A stretch of 64,000 nucleotides of DNA from JAPPOI01 sp028818055 (GTDB taxonomy: Bacteria; Pseudomonadota; Alphaproteobacteria; Rhodobacterales; Rhodobacteraceae). The notes under the pieces are model-generated. The model saw only the letters and a list, made by a program, of their open reading frames with translations. It had not been told where the DNA came from and did no database searches. The DNA is taken from contig OZ253954.1 of NCBI GenBank assembly GCA_965267405.1, positions 2,294,001 to 2,358,000 on the forward strand, read 5' to 3'. How positions within the stretch are numbered: the stretch's first letter is position 1; every line of letters begins with the position of its first letter. This document shows, one piece after another, positions 52,290 through 61,406 of the stretch. Both the position numbers and the translations under genes were made by a program.

Positions 52290-52931
52290 ATGACCCAGAG
52301 CACTCGTGTCAAAATCTGCGGGCTGTCAACGCCCGACACATTGTCCGCCGCGGCCGATGCTGGCGCGGCCTATGTCGGATTTGTCTTCTTCGAGAAATCT
52401 CCTCGTAACGTCGGCTATGAACAGGCCCGGGCTTTGGCTATCGACGTGCCGATGGGCGTGGCGAAAGTAGCATTGACGGTCAACGCGACCGACACCGAGT
52501 TGGACCAACTGACCGCGCATGTGCCTTTGGACATGCTGCAGCTACACGGCAGCGAAAGCCCCGAAAGAGTCGCCGAGGTTCGTCAAAAATACGGATTGCC
52601 GGTGATGAAGGCAGTGGGCATTTCCGCTGCGGATGACTTGGAAAATATCCAGACTTATTCAGAGGTTGCCGACCAAATTCTAGTTGACGCCAAACCACCC
52701 AAGGGCGGGGATTTGCCTGGTGGCAACGGATTGGCGTTCGATTGGCGGCTCATCTCTGACCTTCGCTGGACCAAACCGTGGATGTTGGCTGGCGGATTGA
52801 CGCCATCTAACGCTGCACAAGCGGTGAACTTGACGGGCGCGCGACAGCTGGACGTCTCATCGGGTGTCGAAAGCAGCCCCGGTGTCAAAGACTCTGATCT
52901 GATCCGCGCGTTCATTCAGGCTGCGGGATGA
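52290..52931 (+). CDS. trpF: Phosphoribosylanthranilate isomerase
   Basis: The protein has 213 residues and a TIM barrel. It begins VKICGLSTPDTL with the catalytic cysteine. YVGFVFFEKSPRNV and LQLHGSESPE follow, then LAGGLTPSNAAQAV and DVSSGVESSPGVKD with the catalytic aspartate and phosphate site. It performs the third step of tryptophan synthesis. Its stop overlaps the start of a sulfatase gene, where trpB would be expected in many relatives. Confidence 0.95.
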   Translation: MTQSTRVKICGLSTPDTLSAAADAGAAYVGFVFFEKSPRNVGYEQARALAIDVPMGVAKVALTVNATDTELDQLTAHVPLDMLQLHGSESPERVAEVRQKYGLPVMKAVGISAADDLENIQTYSEVADQILVDAKPPKGGDLPGGNGLAFDWRLISDLRWTKPWMLAGGLTPSNAAQAVNLTGARQLDVSSGVESSPGVKDSDLIRAFIQAAG

Positions 52932-54361
52932 CAGCCCCGCACAATCTGCTGATCATTATGTCCGACGAACATCGTCGCGACGCGATGGGATGCATGGGGC
53001 ATCCAGTGGTCAAAACACCCAATCTTGATCGGCTGGCCGCGCGGGGAACCGTCTTCGAAAACGCATACACACCGTCGCCGATGTGTGTCCCGACGCGCGC
53101 GGCAGTGGCTTGCGGCGATCACGTCCACGCGATACGCCACTGGGATAGCGCGACACCCTACGACGGGCGCATTCGCAGCTGGATGCACCACCTGCGCGAC
53201 GCAGGCGTCGAAACAACCTCGATTGGAAAGCTGCATTTCCGATCCGGCAAAGATGACAACGGATTCTCTGAAGAAATTCTCCCGATGCACGTGGTTGGCG
53301 GCGTCGGCTGGGCGGTTGGTCTTCTGCGCGAAAACCCGCCAGCCTATGACAGCGCGTCTGAACTGGCCCACGACGTCGGACGGGGATCAAGCTCTTACAC
53401 AGATTACGATCTGGCCATCACAAAGGCTGCCGAAGACTGGTTGAGTGCCAAGTCCAAAGCGGACGCACCCTGGGCGGCATTCGTTTCTCTCGTTAGCCCA
53501 CATTATCCGTTGACCGCGCCGCCAGAGTTTTACGACTTGTACGATCCGGCGAAAGTGCCGCTTCCAGTGGGTTATGATCCGTCGCAAAGGCCTGACCATA
53601 CCGAGCTTTCAAACATCGCGCGATTTTTCGACTACGACGCATACTTTGACGAGGCGAAGATGCGTGAAGCGATCGCAGCCTACTTCGGTTTGACCAGCTT
53701 CATGGATCATTGCGTCGGCCGCGTATTGTCAGCGCTCGAGGCCGCAGGGCTGGCCGAGTGCACGACCGTTCTTTACGTCTCGGACCACGGTGAAATGTTG
53801 GGAGACCACGGCTTCTGGACAAAACAAGTCATGTACGAGGCTTCGGCAGGGGTGCCGATGATCCTTGCCGGGCCTTCTGTGCCAGCCAGGAAGCGGGTGA
53901 AAACTCCGGCAAGTTTGATCGATATCGCTCCGACGGCAACGGCAGTGACGGGTGCCCACGCCACGAGTTGGCCGGGAAACAGTCTTATCAAAATTGCGCA
54001 ACAACCAGACGATCCCGACCGCCAAGCCTTTAGCGAATACCACGACGGCGGATCGACAACGGGTACATTCATGGTTCGCTGGGATCGGTGGAAATACATT
54101 TATTATGTCGGTCATGCGCCGCAGCTGTTCGATCTTTCCAAAGATCCCGATGAACTCAATGATCTATGGCATTTCCGGCAGAATACGCCTGTGGTTCAGG
54201 CCGCGCTTGACGAAGGTGAACGTCGCCTTCGCTCCATTTGCGATCCGGAAGCTGTCAACGAAGCCGCTTTTTCTGACCAGGCACGTCGCATCGCGGAACT
54301 CGGAGGCAAAGAGGCCTGCGAAAACGCCTTCGTCTTCAACCATACGCCGACGCCAAACTGA
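52928..54361 (+). CDS. Sulfatase-family hydrolase
   Basis: The protein has 477 residues and the alkaline-phosphatase/sulfatase fold. It begins NLLIIMSDEHRRDAMGCMGHP, with the metal ligands and a short spacing to the formylglycine motif CVPTR (C-x-P-T-R; about residue 58). SHYP-like PHYPLTAPPEFYD and VSDHGEMLGDHGFW supply further metal ligands. It has no signal peptide, so it would act in the cytoplasm, as choline-sulfatase-like enzymes do. The substrate is unknown. It is translationally coupled to trpF. Confidence 0.88.
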   Translation: MTAPHNLLIIMSDEHRRDAMGCMGHPVVKTPNLDRLAARGTVFENAYTPSPMCVPTRAAVACGDHVHAIRHWDSATPYDGRIRSWMHHLRDAGVETTSIGKLHFRSGKDDNGFSEEILPMHVVGGVGWAVGLLRENPPAYDSASELAHDVGRGSSSYTDYDLAITKAAEDWLSAKSKADAPWAAFVSLVSPHYPLTAPPEFYDLYDPAKVPLPVGYDPSQRPDHTELSNIARFFDYDAYFDEAKMREAIAAYFGLTSFMDHCVGRVLSALEAAGLAECTTVLYVSDHGEMLGDHGFWTKQVMYEASAGVPMILAGPSVPARKRVKTPASLIDIAPTATAVTGAHATSWPGNSLIKIAQQPDDPDRQAFSEYHDGGSTTGTFMVRWDRWKYIYYVGHAPQLFDLSKDPDELNDLWHFRQNTPVVQAALDEGERRLRSICDPEAVNEAAFSDQARRIAELGGKEACENAFVFNHTPTPN

Positions 54362-54430
54362 CACGATTGCCTTAGTTTCGGCACATTTCTCGGATTTTGC
54401 TTGAGAGATTGCCTTGTAACGAGAGCTATT

Positions 54431-55513
54431 GTGTCTAGTCCCGCGAATTCCGACCCCGACAATTTTAACACTTTATTGTCAGATTTGACCCGCCAAGGAT
54501 CGGCGGAAGACACCCTTGAAGCCATTGAAGCGATGGAGGCTTTTATTGCTGCCATGCGCAAAATTTCGATGGATGGCGGGGGCCTATCGGTCGATGTTTT
54601 CGAGCGCATGGAAAACTTGGCGATGATGTCCATTACCCACGCCAAGTTGACCTTGGAAGGCGATGCGCTGATGGCGGAACTGGAAAAGGTCATGGCGGAA
54701 GGTCGATCAGATATGCCAGCCGACCTGCAAGACCGTCTGAATGCGCACACCGAACGCATGATGGCTTCGATGCCCGAAATTGACGAAGGTCCGGAACTTC
54801 CAGCCGATGTCCGGTCTCTTTTCGATGCAATCGAAGAAGAAGACGCCGACGCCATTCGCGTGTTGGCCGCCAAAGTCGATTTGAACGGCCAATACGGCAA
54901 GTTTGAACATACACCGCTCTATTTCGCGATCTCGTCTTTTTGTGTTGGTTGCGCGATCCCGCATCTTCTTCTTGATCTGGGAAGCGACCCCACCAAGGGC
55001 ATGACGGATGGCTATACGCCATTACATGCCTTGGCGGGCAAGCGGTATCACGATGAAAGCCCCGAGGCGGTCGAAGCGCTGGCGCAGCGACTGGTCGATC
55101 TTGGCGCTGACATTGAGGCGCGCACGACCAGCTGGGGGTGGACGCCCGTCCATTATGCCGTTTCGGAACTGGAAGAGGTCTCTTTGCGGGCGCTATTCAA
55201 GGCTGGCGCGTCAATCGATCCAAGCTACCACGAAACGTCCCCGGCGTGTGCAAGCGGTCCATCCACGCTTGATGCTGCGCATGCGTTTCCCGAAGTCGTC
55301 GCTGTCCTGCTCGAATTCGGCGCGAACCCCAATGCGAAATCCGCAGACGGCTCAACCGCAATCACACGACTGGAAGACGCCATCACGCGAAACCGACAGC
55401 ACATCGCGTCTATCATTGGACGCGGCAAAACACCCGATCGGAACGAGGTCGCGGTTTCGGAAGGTTTGCAGAAGTCGCTGGAACTTATGAAGGCTGTGAA
55501 GCGCAGCTCTTAG
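54431..55513 (+). CDS. Ankyrin-repeat protein
   Basis: The protein has about 360 residues. The first 130 are helical and acidic without a known family. Ankyrin repeats follow: HTPLYFAISS, GYTPLHALAGK...VDLGADIEARTTSWGWTPVHYAV, LDAAHAFPEVVAVLLEFGANPNAKSADGSTAI. These usually bind proteins. GTG 54431 with GAGAG before it is a likely start, though TTG 54401 is open too. It overlaps the convergent PBP gene end by 4 bases. Confidence 0.75.
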   Translation: MSSPANSDPDNFNTLLSDLTRQGSAEDTLEAIEAMEAFIAAMRKISMDGGGLSVDVFERMENLAMMSITHAKLTLEGDALMAELEKVMAEGRSDMPADLQDRLNAHTERMMASMPEIDEGPELPADVRSLFDAIEEEDADAIRVLAAKVDLNGQYGKFEHTPLYFAISSFCVGCAIPHLLLDLGSDPTKGMTDGYTPLHALAGKRYHDESPEAVEALAQRLVDLGADIEARTTSWGWTPVHYAVSELEEVSLRALFKAGASIDPSYHETSPACASGPSTLDAAHAFPEVVAVLLEFGANPNAKSADGSTAITRLEDAITRNRQHIASIIGRGKTPDRNEVAVSEGLQKSLELMKAVKRSS

Positions 55514-57654
55514 TTGCCGAAGATTTCACCCAGCACGTCCAGGATGACGCGCTCAACGATGTTGTCGCCTTGATTGCTCCGGGGTTGCGACCGCCGCTCT
55601 GTGGCAACCTGCCGCTTTGGCGCGGGGATCTCCATTGGCAGCGCGCGTACTGGCAACCCCTCGTGAAGCCGCAGCATGGTTTGCTTCCAGATCTCTGCGG
55701 GCAATCCGCCGCCTGTCACCCCGGTCAACGGCGTGTTGTCGTCGTATCCCATCCAGACACCGGCGACGTAGTCGGCAGTGAACCCGATGAACCACGCGTC
55801 CCGGGCTGCTTGGGTCGTTCCCGATTTGCCCGCAGCCGGTCGGCCATCGAGCCGTGCGCGGGTTCCCGTGCCGCGTTGAACGACTTCGCTCATCATATAG
55901 ATCAACTGGCGCGCAGCACTTTCGGTGATGACCCGCTCGCCAATGCCACCTTCCTGAACAAGCAATGGTGAATTGTCACCTTTGAGACGAAGCTCAACCA
56001 GCCCATAGGGTTCGACCGACGATCCGCCATTCAGAATTCCTGCATAGGCGCCTGTCATTTCCAGAAGTGTCGATTCAGATGTACCCAAAGCAAGCGCTGG
56101 GCCGACCGCTAGATCGCTTTCGATCCCGAAGTCGTTGGCAATGTTCACAACCGCTTCCCGTCCGACCCGCTCAAGAACCTTCACCGCTGGCACGTTTCGC
56201 GATCCGGCCAATGCATCCGCCAACGTGATCGGGCCAAGGAACTTCCGGTCGAAATTCTTAGGGCAATATTCACCTGAGCCTGGCACATCCAGACAATAGG
56301 GCTCGTCACGAACCATATCGTTCGGAGAGAACCCCAAATCCAGCGCAGCACTGTAAACGAACGGTTTGAAGGCCGATCCGGTTTGTCGCTTGGCCTGAAT
56401 GGCACGATTGAATTGACCGGCGACGCCTTTGAACTTGCGCCCGCCGACCATCGCCCGCACCGCGCCGTCGGCGCTCATGACAACGATGGCCGCTTGGGCT
56501 TCGGACCCTTCGCGGACCTTGTTGTCGAAGACCCACTGTAGTGCTTCTTCGGCGCTGGTCTGAATGTCCTGATCAAAGGTCGTGCGGATCACAACATCTT
56601 CCGTTGTCTCCTCGGTCAGAAAACCGGGTCCAAGGTCCATGACCCAATCGGCGAAGTAGCCACCGGCTCTTGCTTCGGCGGCTTCGGACAATTCGGCCGG
56701 GTTGGCGCGGGCAAAGCTGGCCTCATCGGTCGTCAACCGACCTTGTTCTTCCATCAACCCGATGATGAGGTTCGCCCGATCCCGCGATCTTTGCAGGTTC
56801 GCTGTCGGGGCGTATCGGGTTGGCGCAACCAATAGTCCGGCCAGCATCGCTGCCTCGGCAGGCAACAATTCATTGGCTGATCGCCCAAAGTAGCGCTGAG
56901 CAGCAGCTTCAAACCCACGCGACCCGGCACCAAGAAACACGCGGTTCATATAGATCGTCAGGATCTCTTCCTTGGAGTACCGCAACTCCATCGCCATGGC
57001 ATAGACGGCTTCCTTGGCTTTGCGGATCAGGGTCGTTCGACGGCAATCAGCTTCGTATTCGGCCTCGCTCAGGCTTCCGGTCGGGTCAAACTCATTGCCC
57101 AAACACAATAATTTCGCCGTTTGCTGGGTGATGGTCGATCCGCCATGTCCCTGAAGAGGTCCGCGGCCTTCACGCAGATTGATCCTGACTGCCGAGGCGA
57201 TACCGATCGGATCAACGCCTGGATGCCAGTAAAACCGCTTGTCCTCTGTCGCGAGCAAAGCATCTTTCAGGTAAGGCGATACATTTTCCGTGGTGATCTG
57301 CCCGCCGAACTGTTCGCCACGCCAAGCGAAGATCTGGCCGTTGCGATCTAAAAGAGTGACGGAGCCGCGCGCGCGACCGTCCAGAAGTGAACCAACCGGC
57401 GGCAATGTGGCAGCATAATAAAGGACAGCGCCTCCAAGCAGCAGGACCGTCAGCGCTGTGACACGCCACCCGATACCCCACACAAGACGCATGATCAGTC
57501 GGTACAGCCATACGATTGGATTTCGCGAAACCTTTTTGGCTCGCTTCGGCTTCGCCGTGCGCTTCGATGTCGTTTTTGACTTTGCCTTAGACGTCGATTT
57601 GGGACGCCGTTTATCCGCTACCAGTGGCGGTCGGCCTTTACCGTTTCCACTCAT
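55510..57654 (-). CDS. Class A penicillin-binding protein (PBP1-type transglycosylase/transpeptidase)
   Basis: The protein has 714 residues. A basic, lysine-rich cytosolic tail (1-60) precedes one membrane helix (about 64-84). The GT51 domain shows ATEDKRFYWHPGVDPIG with the catalytic glutamate (137) and GGSTITQQTAK (171-181). The transpeptidase shows SxxK at S427-K430 (TGSAFKPF), SRN at 485-487 and KSGTT at 610-614. It polymerises and cross-links peptidoglycan. The frame opens at 57810, but MSGNGKGRP at 57654 is a sounder start. The C-terminus lacks an extra domain. Confidence 0.93.
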   Translation of the reverse strand: MSGNGKGRPPLVADKRRPKSTSKAKSKTTSKRTAKPKRAKKVSRNPIVWLYRLIMRLVWGIGWRVTALTVLLLGGAVLYYAATLPPVGSLLDGRARGSVTLLDRNGQIFAWRGEQFGGQITTENVSPYLKDALLATEDKRFYWHPGVDPIGIASAVRINLREGRGPLQGHGGSTITQQTAKLLCLGNEFDPTGSLSEAEYEADCRRTTLIRKAKEAVYAMAMELRYSKEEILTIYMNRVFLGAGSRGFEAAAQRYFGRSANELLPAEAAMLAGLLVAPTRYAPTANLQRSRDRANLIIGLMEEQGRLTTDEASFARANPAELSEAAEARAGGYFADWVMDLGPGFLTEETTEDVVIRTTFDQDIQTSAEEALQWVFDNKVREGSEAQAAIVVMSADGAVRAMVGGRKFKGVAGQFNRAIQAKRQTGSAFKPFVYSAALDLGFSPNDMVRDEPYCLDVPGSGEYCPKNFDRKFLGPITLADALAGSRNVPAVKVLERVGREAVVNIANDFGIESDLAVGPALALGTSESTLLEMTGAYAGILNGGSSVEPYGLVELRLKGDNSPLLVQEGGIGERVITESAARQLIYMMSEVVQRGTGTRARLDGRPAAGKSGTTQAARDAWFIGFTADYVAGVWMGYDDNTPLTGVTGGGLPAEIWKQTMLRLHEGLPVRALPMEIPAPKRQVATERRSQPRSNQGDNIVERVILDVLGEIFGN

Positions 57655-57918
57655 ACTGTCTGTCCATGCCTGCTCTCCGGCAATGTAGGGTTTTTCTTCG
57701 CAGATGTGGAGCGTGATTCCATCGGACGTCGCGGAGTTGAACTTTTTCAACCGCCTAAAAATTAAGCGAATTGCCAAATTTGTAGAAAAAATAGGCAAAC
57801 ACTGCCGCAACCTGCCGGAAAATCAGGCCGCGTTTCCTTGCTGACACCCCTTCAGAGCGCTCTTTTGCCTCTCGCAAACCGCGGGACGAGGGGTCGCGCG
57901 CTGAAAGAAAGTAGATCG

Positions 57919-58257
57919 ATGAAACTGATAATTGCGGCGATCAAGCCGTTTAAGCTTGAAGAGGTCCGGGAAGCTCTGACCTCGGTCGGCGTTCAGGGGA
58001 TGATGGTGACTGAGATCAAAGGATTTGGTTCGCAGTCCGGTCACACCGAAATTTATCGCGGCGCAGAATACGCTGTGAATTTCGTGCCAAAGGTCAAACT
58101 GGAAATCGTAGTTGGCGACAGCATGGCTGACCAAGTTGTCGATACGATCGCCTCAACCGCCAAAACAGACAAAATCGGCGACGGGAAAATCTTTGTTCTC
58201 GATGTCGAAAGCGCGTTGCGCGTGCGTACCGGTGAAACCGGCGACGACGCAATCTAA
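57919..58257 (+). CDS. glnK: Nitrogen regulatory protein P-II
   Basis: The protein has 112 residues. MKLIIAAIKPFKLEEVREAL starts it. The T-loop includes TEIYRGAEYAVNFVPKVK with the tyrosine that is uridylylated. The B-loop TDKIGDGKIFV binds ATP. It senses 2-oxoglutarate and ATP/ADP and blocks AmtB when nitrogen is ample. ATG 57919 is chosen over the in-frame start at 57838. The amtB gene follows after 22 bases, so the GlnK form is favoured over GlnB. Confidence 0.95.
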   Translation: MKLIIAAIKPFKLEEVREALTSVGVQGMMVTEIKGFGSQSGHTEIYRGAEYAVNFVPKVKLEIVVGDSMADQVVDTIASTAKTDKIGDGKIFVLDVESALRVRTGETGDDAI

Positions 58258-58279
58258 TCCGAAAAGGGACAAGAGACTG

Positions 58280-59584
58280 ATGAACCGCAAACTACTTCTT
58301 CCAATGTCGGTGCTCGCGCTTGCGATGCCGTCACTTGCGTTGGCCCAGGACGCTGCTCCTGACATCCAACCCTATATCTTCACAACGTTGCTGTTCCTTG
58401 TTGGGGGCTTCCTTGTCTTCTGGATGGCTGCAGGCTTTGCCATGCTCGAAGCCGGTCTTGTGCGTTCCAAGAACGTGACAATGCAGCTGACAAAGAACAT
58501 CGCACTCTTCTCGATCGCATCGATCATGTACTGGCTGGTTGGCTTCAACCTGATGTACCCGGGCGACTTCAACGGCTACTTCGCACCAAACTTCGTCCCA
58601 ACAGTGCTTGAACCAGTTGGTCTCGCGGCAGAAGACGCAGCGCTTGATTACGCGTCAGTCGGCTCGGACTTCTTCTTCCAGTTGATGTTCGTCGCTGCAA
58701 CGGCGTCGATCGTTTCTGGTGCACTTGCTGAACGTATCAAGCTTTGGCCATTCCTGATTTTCGTCGTTGTTCTGACTGGCATCATGTACCCGATCTCGGG
58801 CTCGTGGCAGTGGGGCGGCGGCTGGTTGTCCGAAGCCGGCTTCTCGGATTTCGCTGGTTCGACCATCGTGCACTCGGTCGGCGGCTGGGCAGCTCTCGCT
58901 GGTGCCATCGTTCTCGGCCCACGCCTTGGCAAGTACAAGGATGGCAAAGTGAACCCAATGCCGGGCTCGAACCTCGCGCTCGCAACACTGGGTACATTCA
59001 TCCTTTGGCTCGGCTGGTTCGGCTTTAACGGTGGTTCGCAGCTTGCGGCCGGTACCGTGGGCGACATCACAGACGTGTCGCGCATCTTCGCCAACACCAA
59101 CATGGCTGCGGCCTCCGGTGCAGTGGCTGCGCTTGTCCTGACCCAGGTGATGTACAAGAAGGTAGACCTTACCATGGTTCTGAACGGCGCACTTGCCGGT
59201 TTGGTATCGATCACGGCTGAACCACTGGCTCCATCGCTCTTCGGCGCGCTCTGGATCGGTGCGATCGGCGGCGTGATCGTGGTCTTCACGGTTCCGATGC
59301 TCGACAAGTTCAAGATCGACGACGTCGTTGGCGCCATCCCGGTTCACCTGATCGCGGGTATCTGGGGCACGATCGCAGTTGTCTTCTACAATGGCGACGC
59401 AAGCCTCGTGACACAGCTCACAGGTATCATTGCCTACGGTGTCTTTACCTTCGTGGTCTCCCTCGTGGTCTGGATCATCCTGAAAGGTGCCATGGGCATC
59501 CGTGTCAGCGAAGAGGCAGAAATCACCGGCTTGGATACGACCGAGCTTGGTATGGAAGCCTATCCCGACTTCTCGAAAGGCTGA
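58280..59584 (+). CDS. amtB: Ammonium transporter
   Basis: The protein has 434 residues. A signal peptide (MNRKLLLPMSVLALAMPSLA) is followed by eleven membrane helices. FAMLEAGLVRSKN is the family signature. The twin pore histidines are in FAGSTIVHSVGG and AIPVHLIAGIWGT. It conducts ammonium into the cell and is gated by GlnK. ATG 58280 is preferred as the signal peptide begins there. An intrinsic terminator follows. Codon use is strongly biased, as for an abundant protein. Confidence 0.96.
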   Translation: MNRKLLLPMSVLALAMPSLALAQDAAPDIQPYIFTTLLFLVGGFLVFWMAAGFAMLEAGLVRSKNVTMQLTKNIALFSIASIMYWLVGFNLMYPGDFNGYFAPNFVPTVLEPVGLAAEDAALDYASVGSDFFFQLMFVAATASIVSGALAERIKLWPFLIFVVVLTGIMYPISGSWQWGGGWLSEAGFSDFAGSTIVHSVGGWAALAGAIVLGPRLGKYKDGKVNPMPGSNLALATLGTFILWLGWFGFNGGSQLAAGTVGDITDVSRIFANTNMAAASGAVAALVLTQVMYKKVDLTMVLNGALAGLVSITAEPLAPSLFGALWIGAIGGVIVVFTVPMLDKFKIDDVVGAIPVHLIAGIWGTIAVVFYNGDASLVTQLTGIIAYGVFTFVVSLVVWIILKGAMGIRVSEEAEITGLDTTELGMEAYPDFSKG

Positions 59585-59612
59585 TTTCCTTCCTGTCAGC
59601 TTTTTTAACCTT

Positions 59613-59644
59613 GCCCGGGCGTTCATTCGCCCGGGCTTTTTTTT
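59613..59644 (+). terminator. Intrinsic terminator after amtB
   Basis: GCCCGGGCG (59613-59621) and CGCCCGGGC (59628-59636) form a perfect 9-bp stem with loop TTCATT, then eight Ts. The T-run overlaps the stop codon of the convergent Hint-protein gene. On the minus strand there is no T-run, so it serves the amtB side. Confidence 0.93.
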
Positions 59645-60689
59645 AGTTCGATCCGTTTCGAGACTTGGAGCCGGCAGCCATATGCAGGACCATGGTCTCG
59701 GTTTCACGTCTGGACAGCACCGGCAGAGCAGTCGGTCCATAGTCGCGTGTCAGACCTGCAGCTGACTTTGCGACGGCGTCCAGAACACCGCTCCGCTGCT
59801 CCTGCGACAGCAAGGAAAGTGCGGTGACGCCCGGGAAGAAGCTTTCAGAACCAAGGTTTTCGCTTACCAGTACTTCGTGCCGTTCCAGAAGGATGTGGTG
59901 ATATTGGACCGATCGGACCTCACACTCTTGGTACACGAGCGGATGTGCCAACAATCCGACTGCAGGAGCAAGCACCTCGGAATGCCCCGTGAACAGTTCC
60001 GAGATCGTGCTCGTAAGGCACACACGGTGCTGCGGTGAAACCCATAGATCGCGACTCGGCGAACGGGGACCGAAGGTGTCGGCTGGGATTACAATTGGTC
60101 TGCTGCGTTCGTCGTGCCCAGGCCAATCAAGGTCAGTGTGCGATCGCCAAATGATCTCCACCACATCACCAGATGTGGTCAATACCTGATCGCCGACGCA
60201 CAGGTCCTCAACGGCTACCTCACCTGCAGGCGTAACGATCAGTGTCCCCGCCACAAAACAAATGACCCCGGGTGTTGTTGTGTCAACATTCTGCAAATCT
60301 ACGGCACCGGTACCAAAAGCGTCCATATCGACCAATGTCGCGCTACCATCAGGAAGGAATGCCAGCCGCGTCGTATCGCCGACTGCTGGATAGTCGCTCA
60401 CCGTGATAACGAAGATCGACGCGCCTTCGAATTCGTCAGGGACCTGTTGTGCACCGTCTCTCTTTAGCGTTGGAAGCTCGGCGCTGAATTCGAACGTGAA
60501 ATTGTAGGTTTCGCCACCGATGCTGACTAAAGTGTCGGGATCAAACTCACCGCCATTATAATCCAAAATGATATCGCCATCTGTGCCTGCCGGGACAAAG
60601 CTGAACACAAATGCTGAATCTCCATTGAGATTCAACGCAGGATTGTTTGCCGAGTTGCTGTCGACACGCGCTGCGAAAGTTGTTGGCAT
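59643..60689 (-). CDS. Hint-domain protein (Rhodobacterales type)
   Basis: The protein has 348 residues. The first 135 form a beta-rich region without a signal peptide. From about 145 a Hint (Hedgehog/intein, Hint_2) domain begins: CFVAGTLIVTPAGEVAVEDLCVGDQVLT, with its nucleophilic cysteine, then WVSPQHRVCL with the conserved histidine. The domain can self-cleave in related proteins. Such proteins abound in Rhodobacterales and often join RTX-type repeats, though none are visible here. The role is unknown. Confidence 0.85.
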   Translation of the reverse strand: MPTTFAARVDSNSANNPALNLNGDSAFVFSFVPAGTDGDIILDYNGGEFDPDTLVSIGGETYNFTFEFSAELPTLKRDGAQQVPDEFEGASIFVITVSDYPAVGDTTRLAFLPDGSATLVDMDAFGTGAVDLQNVDTTTPGVICFVAGTLIVTPAGEVAVEDLCVGDQVLTTSGDVVEIIWRSHTDLDWPGHDERSRPIVIPADTFGPRSPSRDLWVSPQHRVCLTSTISELFTGHSEVLAPAVGLLAHPLVYQECEVRSVQYHHILLERHEVLVSENLGSESFFPGVTALSLLSQEQRSGVLDAVAKSAAGLTRDYGPTALPVLSRRETETMVLHMAAGSKSRNGSN

Positions 60690-60937
60690 TTGGCCTCCGC
60701 CTTGAAAACGTGGCGATCAGTACTAAACATATAATAACTTGAATATGGGAAATTTTCCTTAACGATATCAGATCGCTACAATGCAACCATTGGTTTACAT
60801 GCAAAACGCACTAACCCGTCGTTAACCATTTTGATAAAAATGTGGTTTGCTATCAGAAAATAGCCCAAAAAACGCCTTTCGGACTCCCATTTGGGAGCGC
60901 ATATCGACAAAGTGTTCAACTTAAAGGTGAGTCGGTT

Positions 60938-61084
60938 ATGAGTGACCCTTTGATTTATACTTTATTCATTCTGCCGTTTGTCGTCGCAGCCATTGTGCTT
61001 GTCCGAGCCTATGCACGGGACGAACTCAGAAACGAAATGTATCTTCCAAAGGATAAGGTCGATGCGCGAAAAAACCGCGAGTAA
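60938..61084 (+). CDS. Small single-pass membrane protein
   Basis: The protein has 48 residues: a membrane helix (LIYTLFILPFVVAAIVLV, about 5-22) and a charged tail (RAYARDELRNEMYLPKDK). AAAGGTGAG lies 7 bases before the ATG. I do not recognise a family. The clean helix, basic and acidic tail and good ribosome site make it a credible small protein. A 14-base hairpin CTCCCA/TGGGAG lies about 50 bases upstream. Confidence 0.6.
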   Translation: MSDPLIYTLFILPFVVAAIVLVRAYARDELRNEMYLPKDKVDARKNRE

Positions 61085-61406
61085 CGCGGTCATCCCACTT
61101 ACTCGAATTCCAGCCAATTTCGTAGTTGGGGTTCGGCAGCGCTGAGACAACGGACACAATTTGGGCGGCTGGCTCTCTCTCGGATCTGCCCGCCCACTTT
61201 TCTTCGGTTCTTCAAACATCCGCCGTCCAGGTTCTGGTCAAACCCAATTCCACGACTGATCGACAGTGCGATAAAATGAGGGCAATGCATCGGGCAGGGG
61301 GCATATTCGCGCCGAAGTACGGTGGTGCCGCTCGGAAATCGACGGAAATGTGCTATAGTTTCGTTTGAACGTCATAAGCACCCATTCGACTGATTAGAGG
61401 TTGTCC
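61085..61406. other. Intergenic stretch
   Basis: I see no convincing gene or structured RNA here. A 66-codon open stretch at the 3' half has no ribosome site and a poor composition. The last 60 bases are AT-richer and should hold the promoter of the next gene, with AGAGG before its ATG. Confidence 0.4.

Noticed and set aside
57810..57918. A sigma-54 promoter before glnK-amtB
   Set aside because: GG and GC pairs occur (for example around 57826-57841), but the spacing between them is 11-12 rather than 10, so no -24/-12 site could be supported.
58655..59740. A 361-codon minus-strand open frame
   Set aside because: It is antisense to amtB, rich in charged residues with no fold signature; a codon-bias artefact.
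61126..61368. An 80-codon plus-strand open frame
   Set aside because: No ribosome site, no protein-like pattern and no family.
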